A stretch of 40,577 nt of DNA, taken from a virus. Position 1 is the first letter of the stretch. Every line of letters starts with the position of its first letter. The notes beneath the pieces were generated by a model that had not been told where the DNA came from, did not search any database, and was given only the letters and a program-made list of their open reading frames with translations. The DNA lies in the IMG/VR virus record IMGVR_UViG_3300044628_001004, positions 1 through 40,577 of that record; one strand, 5' to 3'. This document shows, piece after piece, positions 1-7,896 of this stretch. A program made the position numbers and the translations under genes.

Positions 1-929
1 CTCCGCCTCCGCCTCCCCCTCCGCCTCCGCCGCCTCCAGAAGAATGTCCGATTGGACAGGTAAAAGGTTCTGATGGTGTTTGCCGGCCAATTATTGTATT
101 ACCGCCTCCTCCGCCTCCGCCGCCCCCTCCTCAGCCTCCACCTACCATTTTTACGCCCGTGACTACCACACCTTACACGTTCGTGAAGCCCGAACCCGGC
201 AACTTGATCCTGCGCGATTACGGCAAGGAGTTTGGCACGACCTCCGAGGCGATGCGGGCGCAGGCCGATCCCATCCTTCGCCTATATGAGGACATCATTC
301 GCCGGTACACGCCGGAGTCGATGACTCAGCTTGCTGGCACTGCTCAGGATCGCCTAGGGGCTGATCTGGCCGCTTTGCAGGCCGTGGAGCAGGGCCAGCT
401 ATCCGCTGAGGATACCCGCCGTGCCCAGCAGTCCGCCCGTGAGGCTTATGGCGCCCGTGGAATGCTGTTCTCGCCTGGAGCGGTGGGAGCGGAGATCCTA
501 AACCGGCAAGCCATCCAGGACGCCCGGGAGGCCGAGGCTCGCGCCAACTACCAGCAGTCCATCCAGAACATCGCTAATGCGGCCCAACTGCAGACGGGCA
601 ACATCTTCCAGCCGATCTCCAGCCTGCTGTCGCAGACCTTCAGCCCGACCAGTCAGTACGCTAACGAGGTCTACGACTACAACGTCAATGCCTACAATGC
701 ATACCAAGTGGCGCTAGAGAATCGCCAAGCATATGCGGAAGCTGCTCGTCAGGGTCGGCAGGATGAGTTTCTGCGTGCTTTCAGCGGCTTTTTGGCGAAC
801 AACGGAATTACGAACACGATGGATCAACTTCGCCGCATCTACAACGGCATTTTTGGATCAACCCCTGGCACGGGTACTGGCACTGGTACTGGCACTGGCA
901 CACCTGCCGCTGGCGGTGGTCGAGGCTAA
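1..929 (+). CDS. Internal virion protein, C-terminal part (continues from 39455 across the circular join)
   Basis: The frame is open from base 3 and is in phase with the open frame running off the right edge, so this is the second part of a protein of about 683 residues. It opens with 12 prolines, then a 13-residue Cys mini-motif (ECPIGQVKGSDGVC), then a second proline tract, then an alpha-helical domain from about base 159 rich in Ala, Gln and Arg, with ARGMLFSPGAVGAEILNR, a stretch I associate with podovirus internal virion proteins. It ends in a Gly-Thr repeat and a Gly-rich tail. Two further large virion genes follow. Role in the internal core or genome ejection is inferred from position and composition. 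Starting at the ATG-like codon at 159 would discard the proline region and I do not favour it. Confidence 0.75.
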   Translation, partial: PPPPPPPPPPPPEECPIGQVKGSDGVCRPIIVLPPPPPPPPPPQPPPTIFTPVTTTPYTFVKPEPGNLILRDYGKEFGTTSEAMRAQADPILRLYEDIIRRYTPESMTQLAGTAQDRLGADLAALQAVEQGQLSAEDTRRAQQSAREAYGARGMLFSPGAVGAEILNRQAIQDAREAEARANYQQSIQNIANAAQLQTGNIFQPISSLLSQTFSPTSQYANEVYDYNVNAYNAYQVALENRQAYAEAARQGRQDEFLRAFSGFLANNGITNTMDQLRRIYNGIFGSTPGTGTGTGTGTGTPAAGGGRG

Positions 930-944
930 CGCGAGGCACATCCT

Positions 945-2441
945 ATGGCTTACCAACCTGTTCAACGAGATGCCGGTCGCATCCTTTACGAGTCGGCGAT
1001 GCGTAGCGCGCAAACGCGTGCTGGCGCCCTGACTGATTGGACCAACACCCTCTACGAACGTCAAAAGCAGCAGGAGGCTTTGGCCCAAGCCAAGGCGGAG
1101 GAAGACAAGGCGTTCAACTCCAAGCTGAAGGCGCTGGAGGCCCTGCTTCAGTCGCACAAGGACAAGTTCAAACTGGATGAGGCCCAGCTCAAGCAGTTCC
1201 TGTCCACGGACCCCAGCGAGAGCCCCAAGAACCGCTACGGCCGCATTGCTGGCTTTGTGGAGGGGACGATGAAGGCAGCGGAGCTGGAGAAGACGCAGGC
1301 GGAAGCCCTTAAGGCAAAGACGCCTCCTCCGATGGAAGGCAGGCCGATGACAATGCAGGAGATTGAGGATCTGCGTAAACGAGGATATGATGTAAACGTA
1401 GTTCCGACCAACGATCCTAACGTCGGATTTGTTAAGGGGTTTAGTCCGAGGGCTGACCCAGCGGATATGGCGCCGCTTGTTCTAAACCGAAACGGTGTTA
1501 CTACTGTCGTTGATCCTCGTAACCCTACCAAAATCCTTGCTGAATATCCTAACATTTCCGTTGGGCAGGGCCAGATGGTGGTACAGCAAGGAGCTGGTGC
1601 TCCAGCCGCTCCTCCGGTCAGCTTGCCCCAGTTCCTCCCGTCTGGATCTATGCGTCCGGGTGCCACGCCGTCGCCGCAAGCTCAGGCGGCTGCTCAGTTT
1701 GCTGGGCCTGCGCGGCCTGCACCTGTGGCTGCTGCGCCTGCTCCGGCTCCTGCGGCAGAGGCTGGGTTGCCTCGCATCGTAAACCTTCCAGGCGGAGTTC
1801 CGGCCGAAGCGGCCAAGAAAGAACGCGAAAAGGAAGTATTGCGTTACGACCGTGAGATTAAAAATGCGCGCACTGCGTTAACCCAATTGGGTGATATTCA
1901 AACCCTGTTGGAAAAGCCTGTTGGGAAACTTGAACCGGAACCCACGGGACGATTCCCGACAGTTCGGCAGGCGCTTTCTGCAAAAGCTACGGATCTTGCC
2001 GCAAAGATTAAAGGCGTTCGTGACATCATTCAGTTCAAAGAGCTGCAAGAGCTTAAGGCTAGTGGCACTACGCTGGGACAGGTTGCCGTGCGAGAACTGG
2101 AATCCTTGAGCAACTTGCTGGGTAATTTGGATCCGAATCAAAGCGGGCCACAATTTAAGGAGCAAGTTAATCGCGTTCAGACTGAGTTTGAAAACACCCT
2201 GCGCCGACTGGAGGCGCTTAGGTCGGATTTGGTGGAAGGAAAAGACGAGATGTCCGAAAGGACGTCCAAGCTCTTTTCCGAAACTCAACCCGTGCGTAAG
2301 AAGATCCAGCCCGGAGGAACGCCAGGGATGAGCAATTTTGCCATGCCTGAAGCCGACTTCAGTGCATTTGAAGGACGTGTCGTTGAGAAAGCCGGCAAGA
2401 AATATCGAATCGTCAACGGGTTCCCACAACCAATCGACTAA
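945..2441 (+). CDS. Internal virion / core protein
   Basis: The 498-residue product starts with a helical, Ala/Gln/Lys-rich region (about residues 1-130) expected to form coiled coil, followed by a middle section, a low-complexity Ala-Pro linker at about 225-280, and a second helical domain at about 285-465. The C-terminus contains a short aromatic segment around KKYRIVNGFPQPID. Size, order and position between two other large virion proteins fit the internal core proteins of podoviruses, which are ejected with the DNA. The ATG at 945 is preceded by CCT and has no Shine-Dalgarno sequence. Its last base overlaps the next start codon. No enzymatic motif is visible. Confidence 0.6.
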   Translation: MAYQPVQRDAGRILYESAMRSAQTRAGALTDWTNTLYERQKQQEALAQAKAEEDKAFNSKLKALEALLQSHKDKFKLDEAQLKQFLSTDPSESPKNRYGRIAGFVEGTMKAAELEKTQAEALKAKTPPPMEGRPMTMQEIEDLRKRGYDVNVVPTNDPNVGFVKGFSPRADPADMAPLVLNRNGVTTVVDPRNPTKILAEYPNISVGQGQMVVQQGAGAPAAPPVSLPQFLPSGSMRPGATPSPQAQAAAQFAGPARPAPVAAAPAPAPAAEAGLPRIVNLPGGVPAEAAKKEREKEVLRYDREIKNARTALTQLGDIQTLLEKPVGKLEPEPTGRFPTVRQALSAKATDLAAKIKGVRDIIQFKELQELKASGTTLGQVAVRELESLSNLLGNLDPNQSGPQFKEQVNRVQTEFENTLRRLEALRSDLVEGKDEMSERTSKLFSETQPVRKKIQPGGTPGMSNFAMPEADFSAFEGRVVEKAGKKYRIVNGFPQPID

Positions 2442-4198
2442 TGGCCGCTAAACTTCCCGAAGGTTTCACGTTGGTAGATGAGCCGGCAGCTCCGGCCCCG
2501 AGCCCTGCTCCGCAGGCAAAGCTGCCCGAGGGCTTTACGTTGGTGGCCGAGGAGAAGGCGGAAAAGGAATCGCCTGTCAGATTCAGTGCTCCCAGCAACA
2601 TGATTGAGGTTGAACACCCCGATCCACGGATCGGCGTTCAACGGTTCAAATTCGGGACGCCAGACGATCAGATCCTGCGTGACATCAACCGCAAGGAAAT
2701 CGAACTCGCCAAGATTGATGTCGCTAGTCCGCAGCTAAGGATTCGGGAGGAATGGCAGAAAATCGAGGACGCGAAGGATCGTGGCGAGATTGATGCCATT
2801 CAAGCGCAGGGAATGCAGATGCGGCTGATGACGGAAATGCCGATCACCCAAGCCGGTGCGGCGATGGCTGCACGCATTGGTTTGCCGCTTGTTGGGGAAA
2901 GCCTTCTCAGCAAACGCGGGCTGGGGGCGGTTGGACGTGTTGGCGGGTCCATGATTGGGGAAGCGGTCGCTCTTGGGCTTGAGGATGAGCCGATTACTGC
3001 CGGGAAGATCTTGGGAGCCGGCATCAGCAGCGCCCCAGGTGGTGTAACGGGATCGTTTGCCAAGACCCTGCGAAACTTCATGGGGGCCAGTGCCCTAGGC
3101 AAGGCAACCGAAGAGGCGGTTGACCAAGAAGCCTTACTCTCATTCAAAAAGGCAGCCGAGGCTGCGGCTGAAGGCGGCGCTGGTGCGGCCGGGCTGAAGC
3201 TGCTGAGTACCGCCGGCCGCAAGGTCGCTGGATCTTTGGCTCGAAAAGGTGAGTATGCCCTAATTAAAACCATGATTGGGGCCAACGATCTCGGAGTGAT
3301 CGTCGATCCTACGATCTATTCCAACGCGGTTCCGAAAACGGGACTCGTCAAGATCGCGGGCGGGAACACCAAGTTCCAAGAAGCCGCCAGCCGAATCAAT
3401 GAAGTCAAAGTCCGGGAGGCGGCGGAGTCCATTCTCGGCGTTCCGGCCAACACTTCCTTCGACCGTGCTTTCTTTTTTCAGCAGCGGAAGTTGCTGGCGC
3501 AGCCGTATGAAGCGATTGCCGCTCTCAGCAATGATGCCAAAACTGCGCTGAAGGATTGGCGTCAGGCCAACGAAACCTTCGTTAACTCGACTCGCGCTGC
3601 CGCTCGGGAGACCAACCCGAAATCACGCATCGAATTGCGGGATGCCGCGCAGGCAGCCAAGACGGAAGCCGATAATGCCTTTAAGCTTATCGAGTCCGAA
3701 GCCATGCGAACCGGCAACGGCTACATGGTTAAGGATCTAACGGAGGCGCGAAAGCAGTTGGCCCGGCTTCATGCGATTGATGCTGCGGTCAACACATCGT
3801 CTGGTCGCATCGAATACCCAGAGGTATGGGGCGTCATGCGCGAGGAGCTTCGGGTGCCATTCGATGGCAAACTGGAACAGTTGGCCCGAATCTCCGCGAC
3901 GATGCCAGAGGTTCTTCGCAGTGGTCCCGCTCTGCGTCGAGCGCAGCCAATCAAAGGACTCAAGGACATGAGCTTTGGCGAAACTGTTTCTGCGGCCACG
4001 GCGCTTCCTATCAAGGCTCTGATGGCGGGTCCGCAGGCTGCAGCGCAGGCAACCCTGATGAGCCCATTCTATCAGCGATCCATCACTCAAGGAATGATGG
4101 GCAACCGTCCCGGTATTCCGCAGCAGCTTGGGCGTTTCCTCGCTTCCGAATATGCCACGCAGGCTATGGAAGAGCCGCGTCCCGTACCCTACCGCTGA
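2441..4198 (+). CDS. Large internal virion protein with Gly/Ala-rich hydrophobic core
   Basis: This is a 585-residue protein starting at an ATG that overlaps the previous stop. The N-terminus carries two copies of a short motif, AKLPEGFTLVDEP and AKLPEGFTLVAEE, separated by an Ala-Pro linker. A conserved-looking segment follows (EVEHPDPRIGVQRFKFGTPDD), then helices and a long Gly/Ala-rich, membrane-friendly region at about residues 135-280. The remainder is helical. Duplicated PEGF-type motifs at the N-terminus are seen in other phage internal proteins, where they may mark cargo or assembly signals; that role is inference. The hydrophobic section would suit a protein that crosses the host envelope during ejection. 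Confidence 0.6.
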   Translation: MAAKLPEGFTLVDEPAAPAPSPAPQAKLPEGFTLVAEEKAEKESPVRFSAPSNMIEVEHPDPRIGVQRFKFGTPDDQILRDINRKEIELAKIDVASPQLRIREEWQKIEDAKDRGEIDAIQAQGMQMRLMTEMPITQAGAAMAARIGLPLVGESLLSKRGLGAVGRVGGSMIGEAVALGLEDEPITAGKILGAGISSAPGGVTGSFAKTLRNFMGASALGKATEEAVDQEALLSFKKAAEAAAEGGAGAAGLKLLSTAGRKVAGSLARKGEYALIKTMIGANDLGVIVDPTIYSNAVPKTGLVKIAGGNTKFQEAASRINEVKVREAAESILGVPANTSFDRAFFFQQRKLLAQPYEAIAALSNDAKTALKDWRQANETFVNSTRAAARETNPKSRIELRDAAQAAKTEADNAFKLIESEAMRTGNGYMVKDLTEARKQLARLHAIDAAVNTSSGRIEYPEVWGVMREELRVPFDGKLEQLARISATMPEVLRSGPALRRAQPIKGLKDMSFGETVSAATALPIKALMAGPQAAAQATLMSPFYQRSITQGMMGNRPGIPQQLGRFLASEYATQAMEEPRPVPYR

Positions 4199-4201
4199 CC
4201 T

Positions 4202-4336
4202 ATGCCCTTCAAATCGAAGAAGCAGTCCGCTGCGTGTTTTGCCTCCGGCGGCTTTGGTGGTGCGGTCAACTGCCTCAAGTGGGCCAAGTCCACCCAGTAC
4301 AAGAAGCTTCCCACCCGCGTTAAAAAGAAGAAGTAA
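4202..4336 (+). CDS. Small Lys-rich peptide
   Basis: A 44-residue frame starts at an ATG preceded by CCT, three bases after the previous stop, and ends TAA. It is strongly basic at both ends, with a Gly/Ala/Cys-containing middle (FASGGFGGAVNCLKW) and a KKKK terminus. Small basic peptides of this type occur between phage structural and lysis genes; DNA or RNA binding is possible but unproven. It fills a gap in an otherwise tightly packed operon, which supports it being real. Confidence 0.5.
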   Translation: MPFKSKKQSAACFASGGFGGAVNCLKWAKSTQYKKLPTRVKKKK

Positions 4337-4344
4337 TTTCCCCT

Positions 4345-4563
4345 ATGAAGATCAAGAATGGTAAGCTCCCCCGGTCCAACTATGGTCCGTGCTCCTGCAA
4401 TCCCTCCGAGGACAGCCCGATGTCGGAATACCTGCCTGATCGTGTGCAGGCCCCGATGCGGAAGGAAGTCCCCGTCACGGCCATTGGCCCCAAAATGAAG
4501 TACTCCGACAAGGGGTACAAGTCCCCCCGCGCCGAGCGTGAGGAGATGGAGGACGAGGATTGA
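4345..4563 (+). CDS. Small hypothetical protein
   Basis: The 72-residue frame starts at an ATG preceded by CCCCT. The N-terminal half carries Cys residues (GPCSCNP), the C-terminal part is rich in Lys then in Glu/Asp (EREEMEDED). The stop overlaps the start of the holin-like gene. I do not recognise the family. Tight packing with neighbours on both sides supports coding. Confidence 0.5.
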   Translation: MKIKNGKLPRSNYGPCSCNPSEDSPMSEYLPDRVQAPMRKEVPVTAIGPKMKYSDKGYKSPRAEREEMEDED

Positions 4564-5000
4564 GCCTTTGGGACGTCCTCTTCAACGCTGCCGGTGGTGG
4601 CGTCATTGGCTCCCTGCTGCATCTGGGTTCCTCTTGGTTTGAGACCTGGAGGAAGAAGAAGGATGCGGAGGTGGAGATAATGCTGCTGAACGCCAAAGTG
4701 GCGGCAGCGGAGAAGCAGGCGGCGTGGAGTGCCTTTACCGAGAGCCAGAAAGCCGGGCAGGGCCTGACCGCGATCCCAGAGGGGGTGGCCGGCTGGATGA
4801 AGACCTTGTACGTCGGGGTGGATGCCCTAAGGGCAGTAACCCGTCCCGCTCTGACGTGGATCGGGGTGGCCTTGCTGGCTTCCGTCTATTTTGCCGCGAC
4901 GCCCGACCAACAGGCCACGATGCAGGACGAAGTGCAATTCGGCTGCTGGACTATGATTTTCTGGTTCTTCGGAGCCAGGTACAACCGCCCAACCAAATGA
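4560..5000 (+). CDS. Putative holin, GTA-holin/3TM-like
   Basis: The 146-residue product starts at TTG in a TTGA overlap with the preceding stop. It has a Gly-rich N-terminal hydrophobic segment (NAAGGGVIGSLLHLGSSW), a central Lys/Glu/Ala helical stretch containing EKQAAWSAFTESQ, then RPALTWIGVALLASVYFAA and a second hydrophobic stretch ending WTMIFWFFGARY. This order resembles the 3TM holin family associated with gene transfer agents and many phages. It would form the membrane lesion for lysis. The next gene is a small membrane protein, consistent with a holin pair. Assignment rests on motif memory and hydropathy. Confidence 0.55.
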   Translation: MSLWDVLFNAAGGGVIGSLLHLGSSWFETWRKKKDAEVEIMLLNAKVAAAEKQAAWSAFTESQKAGQGLTAIPEGVAGWMKTLYVGVDALRAVTRPALTWIGVALLASVYFAATPDQQATMQDEVQFGCWTMIFWFFGARYNRPTK

Positions 5001-5227
5001 GCCAGGAAGAGCTGTCATCCATCAAGGAAGCACTGACCCGCATCGAGAAAGCCTTGGTAGGCGATCCCGAGATGGGCCACACTGGAATCGCCGAGAGGCT
5101 CAAGTCCGTGGAGGCGCAGGCGCGGGAGACCGACCGGAAGCTCCTGATCTGGAGCGGCGTCTTTACGGGCGGTTGGATGCTGATCTCCCTTATGCTAACG
5201 TGGCTCAAAGGTAAGCTTTTCCCGTGA
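4997..5227 (+). CDS. Small membrane protein, XhlA-like holin partner
   Basis: The 76-residue frame starts at the ATG of an ATGA overlap. An N-terminal amphipathic helix (residues 1-48, including a Lys/Glu-rich stretch and DRKL) leads to one clear transmembrane segment near the C-terminus (LLIWSGVFTGGWMLISLMLTW) and a short basic tail. This layout matches haemolysin XhlA-type and related phage lysis accessory proteins. Position right after the holin-like gene supports a lysis role. A spanin role is unlikely because there is no periplasmic domain. Confidence 0.5.
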   Translation: MSQEELSSIKEALTRIEKALVGDPEMGHTGIAERLKSVEAQARETDRKLLIWSGVFTGGWMLISLMLTWLKGKLFP

Positions 5228-6174
5228 CCGACTGGAGCGCAGTGCAGCGGGACGAGTCCCGCAAGGTGTACGAGGCCGAGGTGGCTGGCCTCAAGAAAGA
5301 GCTGGCGGTAGCGCAGCAGGCGCTGGAGAACGCCACCAAAGCACGGAAGACCAAGACTACCGCTGCCCCCGCCCCCCGCAAGCGGTCAAGCTCGGATGTG
5401 GTCCGGGTGATCATCCCCGACACCCACGGCTGCTTGGCCGATCAAAAGGCCATTGCGGCGATGCTGGCGGACATCAAGCTCTTGGACCCGCAGGAGATCA
5501 TCCTCCTCGGCGATCACGTCGATTGCGGCGGGTTCTTGGCCCAGCATCACGTAATGGGCTACGTGGCCGAGACGGACTACACGTATGAGGAGGATTTGGC
5601 GGCGGCCGCATCTTTTCTCGATGCCTTGCGTCTGGCTGCCCCGAATGCCCGTATTGAGTACCTAGAGGGCAATCACGAGCGGCGGGTGGAGACTTGGTGC
5701 GTAACCCAGGTGCTTCGCCACCAGAAGGACGCGGAGGGCCTCCGCCGGCTGCTGGCCCCAGAGTTCCGGCTACGGCTGAAGGACCGGAACATCGCCTACT
5801 ACCGGCAGGGTGAGTTCTATGACGGGTTGCCCGTTCCCGGCGTCATCAAGCGCGGGAAGGTGTTTTTCTTCCACGGGGTGAGTACCGCGAAGAATGCGGT
5901 TTCCGCAACTGTTGATAAGATCGCCGGCAACTGCGTGTTCGGTCACACCCACCGGGCGCAGAGCAATGTGGTGCGGCGGATCGCCACCGGCATTGTGGGG
6001 GCCTGGAATCCCGGCTGCCTGTGCCAGCTTCAGCCCCTTTGGCAGCACACCGCCCCCACCGACTGGTCCCACGGGTACTCGGTGCAACTGGTGGCCCAGA
6101 CGGGTACTTTCCTCCACCTCAACATACCAATCATCGAGGGCGAGAGTCACTTCGCTGCCCTCCTAAAGCTGTGA
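5224..6174 (+). CDS. Calcineurin-like metallophosphoesterase
   Basis: The 316-residue protein starts at GTG in a GTGA overlap. Residues 1-55 form a helical, Lys/Ala-rich extension. The catalytic domain shows all the metal-binding motifs: D-x-H at 66-68, GDxxD at 96-100, GNHE at 149-152, an FHG His at 217 and GHTH at 240-243. The family hydrolyses phosphoester bonds with two metal ions; the substrate cannot be told from sequence. It lies directly after the membrane lysis pair, which is an unusual place for such an enzyme. It could process nucleic acid ends, nucleotides or proteins. Confidence 0.88.
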   Translation: MTDWSAVQRDESRKVYEAEVAGLKKELAVAQQALENATKARKTKTTAAPAPRKRSSSDVVRVIIPDTHGCLADQKAIAAMLADIKLLDPQEIILLGDHVDCGGFLAQHHVMGYVAETDYTYEEDLAAAASFLDALRLAAPNARIEYLEGNHERRVETWCVTQVLRHQKDAEGLRRLLAPEFRLRLKDRNIAYYRQGEFYDGLPVPGVIKRGKVFFFHGVSTAKNAVSATVDKIAGNCVFGHTHRAQSNVVRRIATGIVGAWNPGCLCQLQPLWQHTAPTDWSHGYSVQLVAQTGTFLHLNIPIIEGESHFAALLKL

Positions 6175-6473
6175 ACTGGAATGCGTTAGTCGAAGCTCAG
6201 AATCGTAAGACGTATGTGCTGCCGCCCGGCTGGGATAGCCGTGATGCCATTGCCGAGCAGCTTGAATGCAGCCCTGACCGGGTGCGGGTGCTGCTGGGGC
6301 CAGCCCTGCGGGCCAAGACGGTCGAGACCTCGGTGTTCCCAGTTTGGGACGAGGTGACCAAGAAGGTGGTGCGGATCACGGCCTACCGCCGCCGGGCTAC
6401 AGACGCTCCAAAAGGATCTCCGTCCGCCGCTCCTTGTTCTTCGCCTTCTGCTGGCGGAAAACGAAGTCGATAG
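6171..6473 (+). CDS. Small basic hypothetical protein
   Basis: The start is GTG in a GTGA overlap with the phosphoesterase stop, giving 100 residues. The core (about 1-72) looks like a small helical, possibly winged-helix domain (DAIAEQLECSPDRVRVLLGPAL), followed by a Ser/Pro/Lys-rich tail. The last 77 bases lie antisense to the 3' end of the resolvase gene, so the tail may be an extension read from the opposite gene. DNA binding is a guess. It ends the + strand late block. Confidence 0.5.
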   Translation: MNWNALVEAQNRKTYVLPPGWDSRDAIAEQLECSPDRVRVLLGPALRAKTVETSVFPVWDEVTKKVVRITAYRRRATDAPKGSPSAAPCSSPSAGGKRSR

Positions 6474-6755
6474 AGCCGGGGTCGTCATCCGGGATCAGGC
6501 CCTCGTAGCGCATCGCATCGAGGAGGGGTTTGCAGCCCCCGGCCCCGTTGTCTACGTCGAGGAGCTTGGCCCCGTAGCGGGTGATCGTAACGCGATAGCG
6601 AGGGCCTTCTGCGCCTCCTGCTTGATCCGGGTCATTATCCAATGATGCCTGCCTAGCATCGTGTTTAGGCTTGGGGTGGTGTAGCCGGTTAACGTAATCC
6701 GCAGTGGGAACGAGTCGGATCCGCGAAATGGTTTGTTTACCTTGCGTGGCTTCAT
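6397..6755 (-). pseudogene. rusA: RusA-like Holliday junction resolvase, split by a frameshift
   Basis: Two frames each carry half of a RusA-type protein. The first begins at the ATG at 6755, in an ATGA overlap with the upstream gene, and encodes an N-terminal strand and loop with PSLNTML, then HHWIMTRIKQEAQKAL, typical of RusA. The second frame, entered near 6597-6610, continues RYRVTITRYGAKLLDVDN, then GGCKPLLDAMRYEGLIPDDDP, carrying the D-x-D-N and DDD acidic residues of the active site. A shift of one base back (or two forward) joins them. I see no classic slippery heptamer. It could be a real inactivating mutation, recoding, or a consensus error. RusA resolves branched DNA. Confidence 0.7.
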
Positions 6756-7006
6756 TTTTGAGGTCCGAATGGGACATTGAGGGCAGGTGGGTTATAGGAG
6801 GAGTACGTCTTGGACTTAGGCCGGAAGTCGGGGGGTGGTTCGCCCCGCAGCCGATAGAAGTTACAGACCTGCCAGGTGTACGGATAGGAGAGATGGAATC
6901 GTTTGGCTATCTCCGGGCATTTCACGCCTTCCCAGTAGAGGCGCCTCATCTCCGCCACTATCTGGGGGGTCGTCCTGCTGCGGTACTTGTACGGTGCTTT
7001 CGCCAC
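6752..7006 (-). CDS. Helix-turn-helix protein
   Basis: The GTG start at 7006 has a good GGAG ribosome site about eight bases upstream, giving 84 residues. A homeodomain/resolvase-like HTH is visible at about residues 13-50 (TPQIVAEMRRLYWEGVKCPEIAKRF, then HLSYPYTWQVCNFYRL), followed by a Pro-rich tail. It should bind DNA, either as regulator or replication accessory. Its first 146 bases overlap the 3' end of the upstream gene in another frame, which is a long overlap; the stop overlaps the resolvase start. Confidence 0.6.
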   Translation of the reverse strand: MAKAPYKYRSRTTPQIVAEMRRLYWEGVKCPEIAKRFHLSYPYTWQVCNFYRLRGEPPPDFRPKSKTYSSYNPPALNVPFGPQK

Positions 7007-7535
7007 GGTCTAGTTCTCCTATGATGTATTTCTGCGCTGCGCTGTCTAGGCTAGTCCACGGGCGGTCAGCCCAGGTGGGATCCTGAGCGTTCTCCCGCAC
7101 CCACTCCCGCCAGCCAGGTGGTTCCCAGACCTTGGGGGCCGGCTTGGCAAAGGAAGTGGCCCCGGTGCCGTTAAAGGCGATTGGACGCTCGGCAGTGGCC
7201 TTGTTAAGCCAGTTGACGAACCGCATCCGGCTGACGCCCACATTGCGGACGGAGGCCCAAGCCTGCGCCTTCCCCAGCTCCCGGCGGATGTCGATGCCAG
7301 CATAGGTCGGGTCCGCCTCCAGTTCAGCCAGCCAAGCGTCATCAATTTGAGTGGGTTTGCGTTTAACTTGGGACTTCTTGATGGCGAAGGAGTTGTACAC
7401 TTCCTGCACTGCATCCAGCCATTCATCCCGCTTCAGCCTGCGCCCCAACGACTTAGCCTTTAAGGCGCAGGCATCAAAGGCTGCCTCAGCGAAGGTGGGC
7501 GCTATAGATGTTTGTAACCCGTTGTCCGTAGTCAT
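6861..7535 (-). CDS. Replication-organiser-like protein
   Basis: The 224-residue frame starts at ATG. The middle contains YAGIDIRRELGKAQAW followed by a RFVNWLNKA segment. This is the signature I associate with C-terminal domains of phage primosomal or replisome-organiser proteins. A Trp-rich section follows (PPGWREWVRENAQDPTW). The last ~45 residues are low in recognisable character and overlap the HTH gene downstream, so the authentic end may be shorter or the overlap may be real. With no polymerase or helicase visible in the genome, this protein is a candidate for recruiting host replication factors. Confidence 0.55.
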   Translation of the reverse strand: MTTDNGLQTSIAPTFAEAAFDACALKAKSLGRRLKRDEWLDAVQEVYNSFAIKKSQVKRKPTQIDDAWLAELEADPTYAGIDIRRELGKAQAWASVRNVGVSRMRFVNWLNKATAERPIAFNGTGATSFAKPAPKVWEPPGWREWVRENAQDPTWADRPWTSLDSAAQKYIIGELDRGESTVQVPQQDDPPDSGGDEAPLLGRREMPGDSQTIPSLLSVHLAGL

Positions 7536-7896
7536 CTTTCGTCTTCAGTCGTCGTTTCATACCCTCGTAGCCCCACCGCCAGCGCATCGCGATCAGGTAC
7601 GGTGTAGGGCGGATCCCGTCCCGCTCCAGCCGCTGGCAGGTCTCTAGAATGATCACAAAGGCCGTTTCCTTGGCTTTTGCGGGGTTTTGAGCCATCCGGT
7701 AGGGCAGGCGGCTGTACTGGCGCCAAGTGGCTGCCGTATAGCCATAGAGGCCCCCCGGCCGGCGCCAGGGGTTCCGCTCCACCTCCCCGATGGCGTAAAG
7801 CAGGGTGTGCTGGTCAATGCCCCACTTCTCCGCTGCCTCCAGCCGGGGGACGGCTAGGGGCAGGAGGAGGATGGGCAGGAGGTGCCGGAGCGTCAT
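7486..7896 (-). CDS. Secreted lytic-transglycosylase-like protein
   Basis: The 136-residue product has a typical signal peptide (MTLRHLLPILLLPLAVPRLEA). The mature part starts with a helical segment containing LLYAIGEVE, whose Glu would be the catalytic acid in a transglycosylase/lysozyme fold, then GGLYGYTAATWRQ, a Gly-Tyr-containing turn typical of SLT-type domains, and a long helix ending WRWGYEGM. It would cut peptidoglycan in the periplasm. It is the only endolysin candidate visible in the window. It sits in the early - strand operon, away from the holin-like genes. The family is inferred from pattern, not from a search. Confidence 0.5.
   Translation of the reverse strand: MTLRHLLPILLLPLAVPRLEAAEKWGIDQHTLLYAIGEVERNPWRRPGGLYGYTAATWRQYSRLPYRMAQNPAKAKETAFVIILETCQRLERDGIRPTPYLIAMRWRWGYEGMKRRLKTKDDYGQRVTNIYSAHLR

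Noticed and set aside
1-37. Direct terminal repeat shared by both window ends
   Set aside because: Both ends are proline-coding low-complexity sequence, but I do not see an exact long repeat; similarity is explained by the continuous proline tract.
4201-6473. CRISPR array or tRNA genes in the late block or elsewhere
   Set aside because: No regularly spaced palindromic repeats with 25-40 base spacers and no T-loop or CCA-type sequences were seen anywhere in the window.
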